Source of the DNA: an uncultured bacterium
GTDB lineage: Bacteria; Cyanobacteriota; Vampirovibrionia; Gastranaerophilales; Gastranaerophilaceae
Length of the DNA stretch: 36,601 nucleotides
Reading direction: 5' to 3'
NCBI GenBank assembly: GCA_949293185.1
Contig: CASFCQ010000020.1
Coordinates: forward strand, 1 to 36,601
Part shown: positions 15,821 to 23,520 of the stretch, in pieces
How positions within the stretch are numbered: the first letter of the stretch is position 1
Layout of the letters: each line of letters opens with the position of its first letter
Program-made: the position numbers and the translations under genes
The notes under the pieces: generated by a model
What the model saw: the letters and a program-made list of their open reading frames with translations, nothing else
The model's database searches: none
What the model was told of the DNA's origin: nothing

Positions 15821-16495
15821 ATGATTATTTCTTCAAACACAAATAAAAATAACTATTATCCTGCGTTCAAAGCTCGCAAAATTGCAGTTGCACGTCCAAT
15901 TGTTGATGGAGTTAAAAAGCAAATAGATATATATCGACTTACCAAAAAAGATAAGGATTGCTTTGGAAAAATTGTAAAGAGCATTAATCTTGCAGAACTT
16001 TTACCGTCTAAAGTTAATACTCCTAATTTCAAGGTATGGCAAAACTTAATTGAATGTACATATGATTGTATAGGTAATTTCAGTCATCAAAAAATTTTTC
16101 TTGCAGTACAGGAAAACAAGGCGTGTGGTATATTGCTCGCAACTCATAATATGAAAAAAGGTGAGGTTGTTACATTTGCAACGTGGCCTACTGCAGTTGA
16201 ACAAAAGGTTAAAAAGGCAGGAAGTTCCCTTTTTACCGCTTTTTTGAATTTAGCAAAACAGAAGAAACTAAAATTGGTACATCTAGAACCTATAATAAAC
16301 GGACCTACAGATGCAATCGGCTTTTACAAAGGACATGGCATGGATTTTACTGACAAATTTTCATCGAAAATGACTGCATCTAAAAATAAAATTGCGAAGA
16401 TTTCACAAAAAAAGTCAGAAGAACTAAACTACACGGAAATAAAACATCCTGTTATGGTTAACTTAGAGTCCAAACTTGATTTAAAATACACTTAG
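15821..16495 (+). CDS. GNAT-like acetyltransferase with N-terminal PAFKAR tag, 224 aa
   Basis: The start at ATG 15821 gives MIISSNTNKNNYYPAFKARK, with the tag at residues 14-19; an upstream in-frame ATG at 15737 would add 28 hydrophobic residues and is less likely. No Shine-Dalgarno is evident. Residues about 90-190 resemble a GNAT fold: KIFLAVQENKACGILLATH (beta strands), KAGSSLFTAFLNLAKQK (CoA-loop region), LVHLEPII, and DAIGFYKGHGMDF, the usual C-terminal GNAT element. The Q/RxxGxG/A motif is degenerate (KKAGSS). The acceptor is unknown. Its stop codon overlaps that of the convergent gene by three bases. Confidence 0.65.
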   Translation: MIISSNTNKNNYYPAFKARKIAVARPIVDGVKKQIDIYRLTKKDKDCFGKIVKSINLAELLPSKVNTPNFKVWQNLIECTYDCIGNFSHQKIFLAVQENKACGILLATHNMKKGEVVTFATWPTAVEQKVKKAGSSLFTAFLNLAKQKKLKLVHLEPIINGPTDAIGFYKGHGMDFTDKFSSKMTASKNKIAKISQKKSEELNYTEIKHPVMVNLESKLDLKYT

Positions 16496-17040
16496 CGGTT
16501 AAAATATTCCGTCATAATATTATAAAACTCTTTTGTCATATCACCTGCATATTTACGTACTTTGTCCGGAGAGTGAAATTCTTCTAATAAGTCTTTTTTA
16601 TCTTGCATAAAAAAGTAATTAAAATTAGCTCTGCAATCATCGGATTGTATATAAAATTTGTCAGACGGCAGCTCTTTGGCTTTTGAAAGTTTGGTAAACA
16701 ACTGCGCAAGTTTGGAAAATACAGGGAGATTGTCATCCCTGAGAGTAAGCGGTTTGTCATTCAACCAGAACTCTTTTCTATACTTCTTTGAATAAGAGGA
16801 AAAGTATTTGTCATAATGAAAATTTATTGTATCTTTTTGGTATTTGTTTGGAAATTTTTTTAAGATTTCACTAAAAATTTCCCTGTCATTATCTCCTATA
16901 TTATTTAAAGTGGTTGTCATAGATAGGTGTACATAGGGAGGTTTTATGAAACAGCAGTTGTTTTTTAGAATTTGCTGTGGGTGTTTGTTTATGTCAACGC
17001 CTATACCGGTATTTCTAAAGCCTTTAAAACTTACGTTCAT
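16492..17040 (-). CDS. Hypothetical protein with N-terminal VSFKG tag, 182 aa
   Basis: The protein begins MNVSFKGFRN, placing the FKG motif at residues 5-7, immediately at the N-terminus. The rest is soluble and mixed alpha/beta, rich in Lys, Asp and aromatic residues (FHYDKYFSSYSKKYRKEFWLND), with no recognised domain. AAAGGA lies seven bases before the ATG. The stop codon TTA on + (16492-16494) overlaps the TAG of the GNAT-like gene. Convergent, tagged neighbours suggest both belong to the same functional class, but function is unknown. Confidence 0.7.
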   Translation of the reverse strand: MNVSFKGFRNTGIGVDINKHPQQILKNNCCFIKPPYVHLSMTTTLNNIGDNDREIFSEILKKFPNKYQKDTINFHYDKYFSSYSKKYRKEFWLNDKPLTLRDDNLPVFSKLAQLFTKLSKAKELPSDKFYIQSDDCRANFNYFFMQDKKDLLEEFHSPDKVRKYAGDMTKEFYNIMTEYFNR

Positions 17041-17084
17041 AATTTCCTTTAAATTAACTTATGTGTGTATAAAACATTAAAAGA

Positions 17085-18269
17085 TTAATTTTTGCTATTG
17101 TTTTTTTCTTTTGTAAATCTGTATTTTGTAAAAAGATTCGAAATACCTGATACAAAAAATCCCATCACACCAATACTAAAAATGTAAGGTATGCCGGAAA
17201 TTAAGACCTTTTGTTTAGCCAGTCTGCTAAACTCTTTTTGAGTAGTAGTTGCATTTTTCTTTGCTAAGTTTTCTGCTAAGGCTTCTAACTCTTTAAATGA
17301 AGGAACTTCCAGTTTATTTCCGATAGTTTCTTTGCATTTTCCGGCTTTTTTCAAAAGTTTTTTAAATCCCTTTTCAAATAACTCCGAGCCGGTGATTACA
17401 TAGAACCCTACAATCGGATAGCGGAATAAAGTTTCTAAAAAGTTTTGTTTTCCTCTGTCTTTTGCTGCTCCGAAATATCCTGCACCGCCTATGACAACAC
17501 ACGATGTAAGCTGACCCTTGCTCAAAACGAGTTTGCCGTTTTCTGACACATAATCGATTGAACAGTATTTATTAAAGAAATTTTTGGCTTTTTCATTGTT
17601 CTTAAAGAATTTTGTTCCGGGTGCAAGTATTGCTTCACTGATGTGTTGTATTGCCTTTGACTTTGATGCTCCTCTTGCAGAAAGAACAGCTGCAAGTATT
17701 GCAGACAAACCAAAGATTCCTGCTGCAGCTTTAATATTTTTGCCTGCATTTTTCTTAATTTTTTCTTGGGTTTGTTTGTCTTCTTGTTTATTTTCAAGAT
17801 TAGCTATGTTATTAAAATCACCCTTTTTAAAAACTTTTAAGGTCATAATATTTTTTATATAGTTGAGTGTAAACTCTGTTAACGGGATTAACAGAGCGCT
17901 TAATGCAATGGCTGCTTTTACAGGCAGAACCTTTTTAGATAGTGCATTGTTTTGTCCAATAAGTTTTGAGGCGGATTCTGTAACCAGTTTTTGGGATTCT
18001 TTAGATAAATTGCGTGTGTATAGGTGTTTGGCAGCATTCCCTACAAGAATCGGAGCAAAATAAACAAGACCGCTTTCAGAAAGTTCTAAAAAAGTATTTT
18101 CAGCAAGATCTGCTTTACTTCTTGCAAAAACAGCTTTTGGTAAGAGGCAGGTGGATGTATCTTGTATAAAACGAGAGGTTGACAGTCCTGACGCTTGCTC
18201 ATTATGGTTTACGAATTTTGCTGCAGTTTTGAGTGGCTGAGAAAGTGTATTTATTAAATTAATTGACAT
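17085..18269 (-). CDS. Hypothetical multi-pass membrane protein, 394 aa
   Basis: Hydrophobic segments lie near residues 67-85 (SGLVYFAPILVGNAA), 116-135 (VKAAIALSALLIPLTEF), 178-195 (AAAGIFGLSAILAAVLSA), 250-262, 275-290 and 358-378 (GIPYIFSIGVMGFFVSGI). They are separated by Lys-rich loops. No enzyme motif. AAGGA lies nine bases before the ATG. It resembles in layout the multi-pass proteins at 7685, 11276, 27300 and 27924. It lies downstream of leuC on the same strand across 215 bases that contain only weak AT-rich inverted repeats. Confidence 0.6.
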   Translation of the reverse strand: MSINLINTLSQPLKTAAKFVNHNEQASGLSTSRFIQDTSTCLLPKAVFARSKADLAENTFLELSESGLVYFAPILVGNAAKHLYTRNLSKESQKLVTESASKLIGQNNALSKKVLPVKAAIALSALLIPLTEFTLNYIKNIMTLKVFKKGDFNNIANLENKQEDKQTQEKIKKNAGKNIKAAAGIFGLSAILAAVLSARGASKSKAIQHISEAILAPGTKFFKNNEKAKNFFNKYCSIDYVSENGKLVLSKGQLTSCVVIGGAGYFGAAKDRGKQNFLETLFRYPIVGFYVITGSELFEKGFKKLLKKAGKCKETIGNKLEVPSFKELEALAENLAKKNATTTQKEFSRLAKQKVLISGIPYIFSIGVMGFFVSGISNLFTKYRFTKEKNNSKN

Positions 18270-18484
18270 TGGTGTGATTCCTTATTGCATTGACTAACTG
18301 TGTAAAATACCTATGCACAGGTCTTGCAGCAAGAATCAAAAAGAATAATCAAATTAAAAGTGCCAAAACCTGTACTATAAATACAGGCGCCACCAACGAT
18401 TATTCAAATTAACACGATTAATATTTTCCATACGAAAAATATATCGTTAATAAAACGACAAGTCAATAGTCTTAATGTTTAAAG

Positions 18485-19735
18485 TTAGACAAAACGCGGG
18501 TCTGTAATGTAACCTGTTATCGCACTGCAAGCAGCAACTGCGGGAGAAGATAGATAAATAAATCCTTTTGTATTTCCCATTCTGCCTTGAAAATTTCTGT
18601 TCTGTGTAGCCAGACAAACCTCACCGTCACCCAGAATGCCGGCATGGACACCTACGCAAGGACCGCAGCCCGGAGCAAGGATAGAAGCTCCGGCGTCTAT
18701 AAATACAGACATTAAACCTTCTTCAATAGCCTGTTTATAAACAGTTTTAGAGGCAGGAACAATAATGAGTCTTACATCCGGATTAACCTGTTTTCCTTTT
18801 AAAATTTCTGCAGCTATTCTCAAATCTTCGATACGTCCGTTTGTACATGTTCCGATAAATACCTGATTTACTTTAACATCTTTTAACTCTTTAGCCAGTT
18901 TTGTGTTATCTACGGTATGCGGACATGATACAGTAGGTTCAAGCTTTGATGCATCTATTTCTATAACTCTTTCATAGATTGCATCTTCGTCTGGTTTAAT
19001 CTCTACAAACTTGTCTTCTCTGCCTTTTTCTTTCAAATACGCTTTTGTTTTTTCATCAGTAACAAACAGCCCTGCTTTTGCCCCTGCTTCAACAGCCATA
19101 TTGGCAAGAGTAAATCTGTCAGACATTGTCATATTTTTTATTGTTGACCCATGAAATTCCAGAGCCTTGTATGTTGCACCGTCAGCTCCAATCATTCCTA
19201 TCAGATGAAGTATAAGGTCTTTTGCATAAACTCCTTTTGGAAACTCTCCGTTAACAATGATTTTAAATGTTTGCGGAACTTTCATCCAGGTTTTTCCAAA
19301 CGCCATTGCAACAGCAATATCAGTAGACCCCATGCCGGTGGCAAACGCGCCTAAAGCACCGGAAGTACAAGTATGAGAATCAGCACCAACAAGGATTTCT
19401 CCGGGATTTACAAAAGACTCAACTAATCTCTGGTGGCAAACACCGCAGCCTGTTTCAGACAGTATTGCACCTGTTTCTTTAGCAAATTCTCTCAAAACCA
19501 TGTGCGAGTTAGAAAGCTCTTTTCTCGGACTCGGAGACGCGTGGTCAATAAATAGTATACAACGCGAAGGATTTGCAGGTGCTTTTTTACCGAGTTTTTT
19601 AAACTCCTGAACCATTAACGGTCCTGTACCGTCTTGTACTGCTGCTACATCGACTTTTGCAATACAGAGTTCACCGGCTTTAACATTGTGACCTGCGTGT
19701 TGCGACAAAATTTTTTCTGCTATTGTTTGACCCAT
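18485..19735 (-). CDS. leuC: 3-isopropylmalate dehydratase large subunit, 416 aa
   Basis: An aconitase-superfamily enzyme that isomerises 2- to 3-isopropylmalate in leucine synthesis, cytoplasmic, [4Fe-4S]-dependent. The cluster ligands are Cys297 (GTCTNGR), Cys357 and Cys360 (PGCGPCVG). Other landmarks are DHASPSP (64-70), GADSHTCTSGALGAF (117-131) and GMGSTDIA. The 416-residue length is that of the short LeuC/homoaconitase-type group, so a homoaconitase or methylmalate role is possible. The small subunit gene leuD, usually next door, is absent from this window. Start: ATG with a weak AGAGAG upstream. Confidence 0.92.
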   Translation of the reverse strand: MGQTIAEKILSQHAGHNVKAGELCIAKVDVAAVQDGTGPLMVQEFKKLGKKAPANPSRCILFIDHASPSPRKELSNSHMVLREFAKETGAILSETGCGVCHQRLVESFVNPGEILVGADSHTCTSGALGAFATGMGSTDIAVAMAFGKTWMKVPQTFKIIVNGEFPKGVYAKDLILHLIGMIGADGATYKALEFHGSTIKNMTMSDRFTLANMAVEAGAKAGLFVTDEKTKAYLKEKGREDKFVEIKPDEDAIYERVIEIDASKLEPTVSCPHTVDNTKLAKELKDVKVNQVFIGTCTNGRIEDLRIAAEILKGKQVNPDVRLIIVPASKTVYKQAIEEGLMSVFIDAGASILAPGCGPCVGVHAGILGDGEVCLATQNRNFQGRMGNTKGFIYLSSPAVAACSAITGYITDPRFV

Positions 19736-19905
19736 TTTTATACTCTCTTTTTGTCCGAATACATATTAATATTACCACATGACCTAAAACATGGTGCAGT
19801 TTTGCAGTTAATTATATGTGTTAAGTTTGTAACAAAATAAGTTTATTTTGAAATAGGTACTGCTAATTGTTTTTTATTGATATATGTATTAATTGTGAGG
19901 TGTAT

Positions 19906-20415
19906 ATGGGTGATTATATTACAATACAAGGTGTAAAAGTAGACAAAGCAGATATAAAAAGTTATGGCGACGACTTTGTTGAGCTAAAAAACGGAGTAAA
20001 AATAGATATATGGAAACCGTTGAATGACGGAAACGGTGCTGGATATATAAAGATTGATAAAGATAATAAAACTTTAATTGGCAATCTGCTGCTTGGTGAT
20101 GTTACCGGTACTAATAAAGATGACCATATTGTTATGAATAATGTCCGATTTATGGGGCACATAGACCTGAAAAACGGCAATGACAGTTTAGTCGTAAATG
20201 ATTCTTTTACCCGCAATGTAACGGGAGGTAACGGCGAGGACACTGTTATTTTTGATAATACCAGAACTGTCGGTAAAGTTAATGCTGAAAACATTACATA
20301 CACAAATAATTCAACCGCACATAATGATGTAACAGGAAACAATGTATTGTTTACAAACGATTCATCCGACGGTTTCAACAAAATTACCGCAAAAAATGTA
20401 AAATATCAAAAGTAA
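19906..20415 (+). CDS. Small RTX-like repeat protein, 169 aa
   Basis: Start chosen at ATG 19906 because GAGGTG (19896-19901) is close upstream; the frame is open to a TTG at 19867. The sequence is beta-rich and acidic, with nonapeptide-like Gly/Asp runs (LKNGNDSLVVND, GGNGEDTVIFDN, DVTGNNVLFTND) resembling hemolysin-type calcium-binding or pectate-lyase-like parallel-beta repeats. No signal peptide, no catalytic motif. It lacks the transporter genes of a type I system in this window. Function unknown. Confidence 0.6.
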   Translation: MGDYITIQGVKVDKADIKSYGDDFVELKNGVKIDIWKPLNDGNGAGYIKIDKDNKTLIGNLLLGDVTGTNKDDHIVMNNVRFMGHIDLKNGNDSLVVNDSFTRNVTGGNGEDTVIFDNTRTVGKVNAENITYTNNSTAHNDVTGNNVLFTNDSSDGFNKITAKNVKYQK

Positions 20416-20438
20416 CTTTGCAACTAAAATTTTGATAT

Positions 20439-22610
20439 TTAGTCTTTTTCTTCAGGCGTTTTTAAGATTTTTTCAAAATAATCAAGTCTGTCAACCAGAT
20501 TGTTTTGTGTGCCGTAATCACTGCCATGCTCGTTAACTATTTTTGATATAACTGAGCGCTTAAGTTCTTCCGGCATGTTTAATGCAACGTTATTGACCCC
20601 CGGGTCGCCCGGCTGCCATTCCAGTGCTTTGTAATAATTTTCCTTATAATCCTTTTTCATACGCAGTTTCCAGTTATTTGGATTTTGGGTGCCGGCATAG
20701 TTATATGCTTTATCCAGACCGAAAAAGTCCATAAACGTAAACTGGATTTTTTGAGCGTATCTGAGCATTTCCGAAAATTTTAATTTAACTCTCAGTCTTC
20801 TGTCCCATTTAAGCTGATCCATGATTTGCTTGCGTTCGTCATTTGTTTTTTCAGGATATAAACTTCCGACAATGTAATTTTCTTCATAAATGCCGTTTGG
20901 ACAGTTTTTCTGGTTATAAAAATTGTCATCACATACTTGAGCAAACGGCCCGTGGTCATGGCATCCTAAAATTACCGTATCTTCTTTGTGTCTTGGGTCT
21001 GCCAGGCGTTTTTGCACTTGCCATTCGTAAGCAGAAGTAATTTCCGGCAGGTAGTGTCCGTTACGGTTTTTGTCAAAAATTTCTCTGAATTTTTGAGTAT
21101 CGCACCCGAGTGTTTCCCAAGCCATATCAGCGGGATTTACGCCTTTTTCTTTAAACAGAGGCAGTAAAATTTCATCTATAATCTTTGCATAATCCCCGTC
21201 AGGGTCAATATCCGGCATGTTTTGGATATCTTCATTAATAAGATCAGTAATATACCTGTCCCAACCCTTATCATAGCTAAAAGCATTAGGTTTGTGCATC
21301 ATGCTGATATTAGCGCCGTGTGCGTTTCTGTATATGACGTGTTCAGGAACATTAGGGTCTTCCCAGGGATAACGTCCTATTTTTACATCCACTCTGTTTT
21401 TGTCATAAAGCCAGGGGTCAATTATACCTATAACGTGGTCTATTCTTATGTTTTCATAGGTATCAAGCAATTTTGCAAATTTCTGTTTTATAAGTTTTCC
21501 GGCTGGACCTAGCCCTGTAATATCCCCATTTTCATCTTTTACAAATAGTTTTTTAGGATTTACAACAGGAATATCCCAGGTCTGATTATTTCCCCATTGT
21601 GAACCGTTGCCTATTGCCCGCCCTTCGCCGCCGTATGGTGTTCCTACTCTGAAACCAGGTAAGAAGGCGTTTTTGTGGGCATAATAATCCATCATGTGAA
21701 AACCTATTATTGCATCAGTGCTATAGGGTAGTTTCCCATGTTCTTTTTGAAAGTCATGCTCTTGCTTGTCGATAATGAACTGTTTAAATTTATAAATATC
21801 CAAATCTTTTTTGTATTTTTTATTGAGATGTCTGTAGTAGTCCAGAGCTTCGTAATGGAATGGCGACTCTTTGTCTTCTATGTAATCGAAAAGATTACGG
21901 CACATATCAGGCCATTCAAAGAAGTTGTCATCCATTCTCAAAAGATTGCGCAACAAGACAAACACTGCATCTTTTTCAAGCCATTCATTTTGTTCTTTTT
22001 TAAATTGAGAAAACTCGTTATTTAATTTTAAAGCGGCAGGGTCACCGTTTTTTACCTTTAAAATGAGGTTTTTATAGGCTTTATCATAGAGCTTGTCTAC
22101 CACATAAAATGCTTTATTAAAGTTTGTTTGGTCAGAATCTGCTTCATATTTGCCGTCTTTGTCTACTTTTTTGATTTCTTCCGCTATATCATCTTGCCTG
22201 TCTGATACTGTTAACAAATTTGCATATTCGTCCGTGGCAAATTTTTCCATATCAGTATACAGATAGTTTTTGGAGTTGATAGAAGACTGGTAAGGAGAGA
22301 GCTTTGTCAGTCCCGGCGGACCAAGCTGAATTGAATCAAATCCATGAAATTTTAGAAACTTATTAAGTTCAAGAGCCTCTGAGTTTATATGTGACCCTAT
22401 GAACAAATCTTTATCTTTCACCGGAAAAGATGACTGGTGCAGTATCAACGCAAGATTTTGTATACCCAGGAACTCTTTGGCATCCGCAATTGCTTTTGGG
22501 TACTCTTCGACCTCGGATTTTCCGTTCCAGGGAACTTTTACATCCTCTTTTGGTGCTCTTTTGAAGGAAGGTGCAGTAAAATTGTTGTTTGTTAGGCTTA
22601 AAATTTTCAT
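20439..22610 (-). CDS. malQ: GH77-type 4-alpha-glucanotransferase with N-terminal PSFKRA tag, 723 aa
   Basis: It transfers glucan segments between maltodextrins. GH77 landmarks are LGPPG...SPYQSS (96-110), RIDH (389-392, Asp391 nucleophile position), MAWETLG (496-502, Glu499 acid/base) and GCHDHG (549-554). It is longer and more divergent than classical MalQ, with an insert rich in charged helices at about 130-290. I start at ATG 22610, giving MKILSLTNNNFTAPSFKRAP with the tag at 14-19. The frame is open to 22940, but the extra 110 residues read across tRNA-derived repeat DNA and are not credible. No good ribosome site. No other glycogen gene is adjacent. Confidence 0.82.
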   Translation of the reverse strand: MKILSLTNNNFTAPSFKRAPKEDVKVPWNGKSEVEEYPKAIADAKEFLGIQNLALILHQSSFPVKDKDLFIGSHINSEALELNKFLKFHGFDSIQLGPPGLTKLSPYQSSINSKNYLYTDMEKFATDEYANLLTVSDRQDDIAEEIKKVDKDGKYEADSDQTNFNKAFYVVDKLYDKAYKNLILKVKNGDPAALKLNNEFSQFKKEQNEWLEKDAVFVLLRNLLRMDDNFFEWPDMCRNLFDYIEDKESPFHYEALDYYRHLNKKYKKDLDIYKFKQFIIDKQEHDFQKEHGKLPYSTDAIIGFHMMDYYAHKNAFLPGFRVGTPYGGEGRAIGNGSQWGNNQTWDIPVVNPKKLFVKDENGDITGLGPAGKLIKQKFAKLLDTYENIRIDHVIGIIDPWLYDKNRVDVKIGRYPWEDPNVPEHVIYRNAHGANISMMHKPNAFSYDKGWDRYITDLINEDIQNMPDIDPDGDYAKIIDEILLPLFKEKGVNPADMAWETLGCDTQKFREIFDKNRNGHYLPEITSAYEWQVQKRLADPRHKEDTVILGCHDHGPFAQVCDDNFYNQKNCPNGIYEENYIVGSLYPEKTNDERKQIMDQLKWDRRLRVKLKFSEMLRYAQKIQFTFMDFFGLDKAYNYAGTQNPNNWKLRMKKDYKENYYKALEWQPGDPGVNNVALNMPEELKRSVISKIVNEHGSDYGTQNNLVDRLDYFEKILKTPEEKD

Positions 22611-22834
22611 AAAAATATTTTCATCCAGACTATAATTTATTAAACCCCCAAAACAGTTTTTGGGAAAGTTTATAACAGAAACGTTACAAATAGTAATAGA
22701 AATTTTTAAAATTAATACTGGAAATTTTAAATTGTTCTGGTAGAATAGACTTACATCAGTTTTGAAGTGGTTTGAAATCGCTTTGGTTTGTAAAAAGATT
22801 GAAAACTGAATAGAATTATATGATTGGAATTGTA

Positions 22835-22905
22835 CATGCCGATGTGATGACTGACCGCAGCGAAGCGGAGAAGACTTCAAATTGTAGTCTACCAAGTTCA
22901 TCACA
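22835..22905 (+). repeat. tRNA-Leu 5'-end mimic: direct plus inverted tRNA fragments
   Basis: ATGCCGATGTGATGA (22836-22850) is an exact copy of 22939-22953, the start of the true tRNA. A 36-base filler containing CCGCAGCGAAGCGG follows. Then comes an inverted copy of tRNA bases 6-24 at 22887-22905 (18 of 19 match). The element could fold back on itself (TGTGATGA/TCATCACA) or on the tRNA D arm. Confidence 0.75.
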
Positions 22906-22940
22906 GAGCAACAAAACTTTTGAAAATTGAATAAATCCAT

Positions 22941-23026
22941 GCCGATGTGATGAAATTGGTAGACGTGCTAGACTCAAAATCTTGTGTGGTTTGCGCCACG
23001 TGCCGGTTCGACTCCGGCCATCGGCA
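22941..23026 (+). tRNA. tRNA-Leu (anticodon CAA)
   Basis: An 86-base class II tRNA: acceptor GCCGATG/CATCGGC, D arm with AAATTGGTAGA, anticodon loop CTCAAAA (anticodon CAA, reads TTG), long variable arm with GTGG/CCAC, T arm GCCGG-TTCGACT-CCGGC, discriminator A. The 3' CCA is not encoded (ATTTT follows). One T-T mismatch is visible in the anticodon stem (CTAGA/TCTTG). Confidence 0.95.
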
Positions 23027-23040
23027 TTTTTAACTTTAAT

Positions 23041-23070
23041 AAAAAAACACCCTAAACGGGTGTTTTTTTT
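23041..23070 (+). terminator. Intrinsic terminator of tRNA-Leu
   Basis: AAAAACACCC / GGGTGTTTTT with a five-base loop and a run of eight T residues, 15 bases after the tRNA. Confidence 0.9.
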
Positions 23071-23320
23071 GTGCCGGTTCTACCTCTCATAAAATATGAC
23101 ATTTAGCAGTAGGATACTCACTCCTGCACTTGAAAAATATTCCACGGCGAGTCTACGCAAAATCCGCTTCTTGGATTATTGCTCTACGCCTTCAAGCCGT
23201 TCACTTTGTTTTGCCTTTATGCAAAACAGTCGTTCACTTTTTCGGCGTATCTTCGGCGTTTCTTCGCTACGCTCAGTCAGCCTACGCAAAATCCGCTCGG
23301 CAGAGTGGCCATCGGCACCA
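23071..23320 (+). repeat. Split tRNA-Leu 3' copy with ~220-base insert, ending in CCA
   Basis: GTGCCGGTTC (23071-23080) copies the tRNA T arm and GGCCATCGGCA (23307-23317) copies the tRNA 3' end. The latter is followed directly by CCA, which the real gene lacks. Between them lies a repeat-rich insert: a 16-base direct repeat CTACGCAAAATCCGCT (23153 and 23282), a GTTTTGC/GCAAAAC hairpin (23208-23227) and CGTTCACTTT twice. A 40-base segment from 23076 recurs at 23454 (34 of 40 bases). No gene is seen. Confidence 0.75.
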
Positions 23321-23329
23321 TTTTTTATT

Positions 23330-23354
23330 AAAGACTCCTTTAGGAGTCTTTTTT
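23330..23354 (+). terminator. Second intrinsic terminator after the split tRNA copy
   Basis: AAAGACTCC (23330-23338), loop TTTA, GGAGTCTTT followed by TTT. It is placed 10 bases after the CCA-bearing tRNA 3' copy, mirroring the real tRNA and its terminator. Confidence 0.8.
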
Positions 23355-23413
23355 AGTGCATATGTTTTAATCTTTATACAGCACGCAGAAGCTTCGCTTC
23401 TGACTTAGCTTGC

Positions 23414-23448
23414 CTCTAAAAAAACGATACTTAATCGTTTTTTCAGAG
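23414..23448 (+). terminator. Third hairpin terminator in the tRNA-Leu block
   Basis: CTCT...AAAAAACGAT / ATCGTTTTTT...AGAG with a five-base loop ACTTA. It could also act on the minus strand. It immediately precedes the second copy of the GGTTCTACCTCTC segment (23454-23493). Confidence 0.65.
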
Positions 23449-23520
23449 TTCTAGGTTCTACCTCTCGAAAAACAAGACATTTAGAAGTAGTATGCGGTTA
23501 AATTGCAGATTTATCGAATA

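Noticed and set aside
19736-19905. T-box or leucine attenuator before leuC
   Set aside because: No T-box sequence, no run of leucine codons in a short leader frame, and no terminator/antiterminator pair.
22611-22940. N-terminal 110-residue extension of the MalQ-like protein
   Set aside because: It is encoded by the tRNA-derived repeat and promoter region, and the internal ATG gives a start with the shared tag; the extension has no family counterpart.
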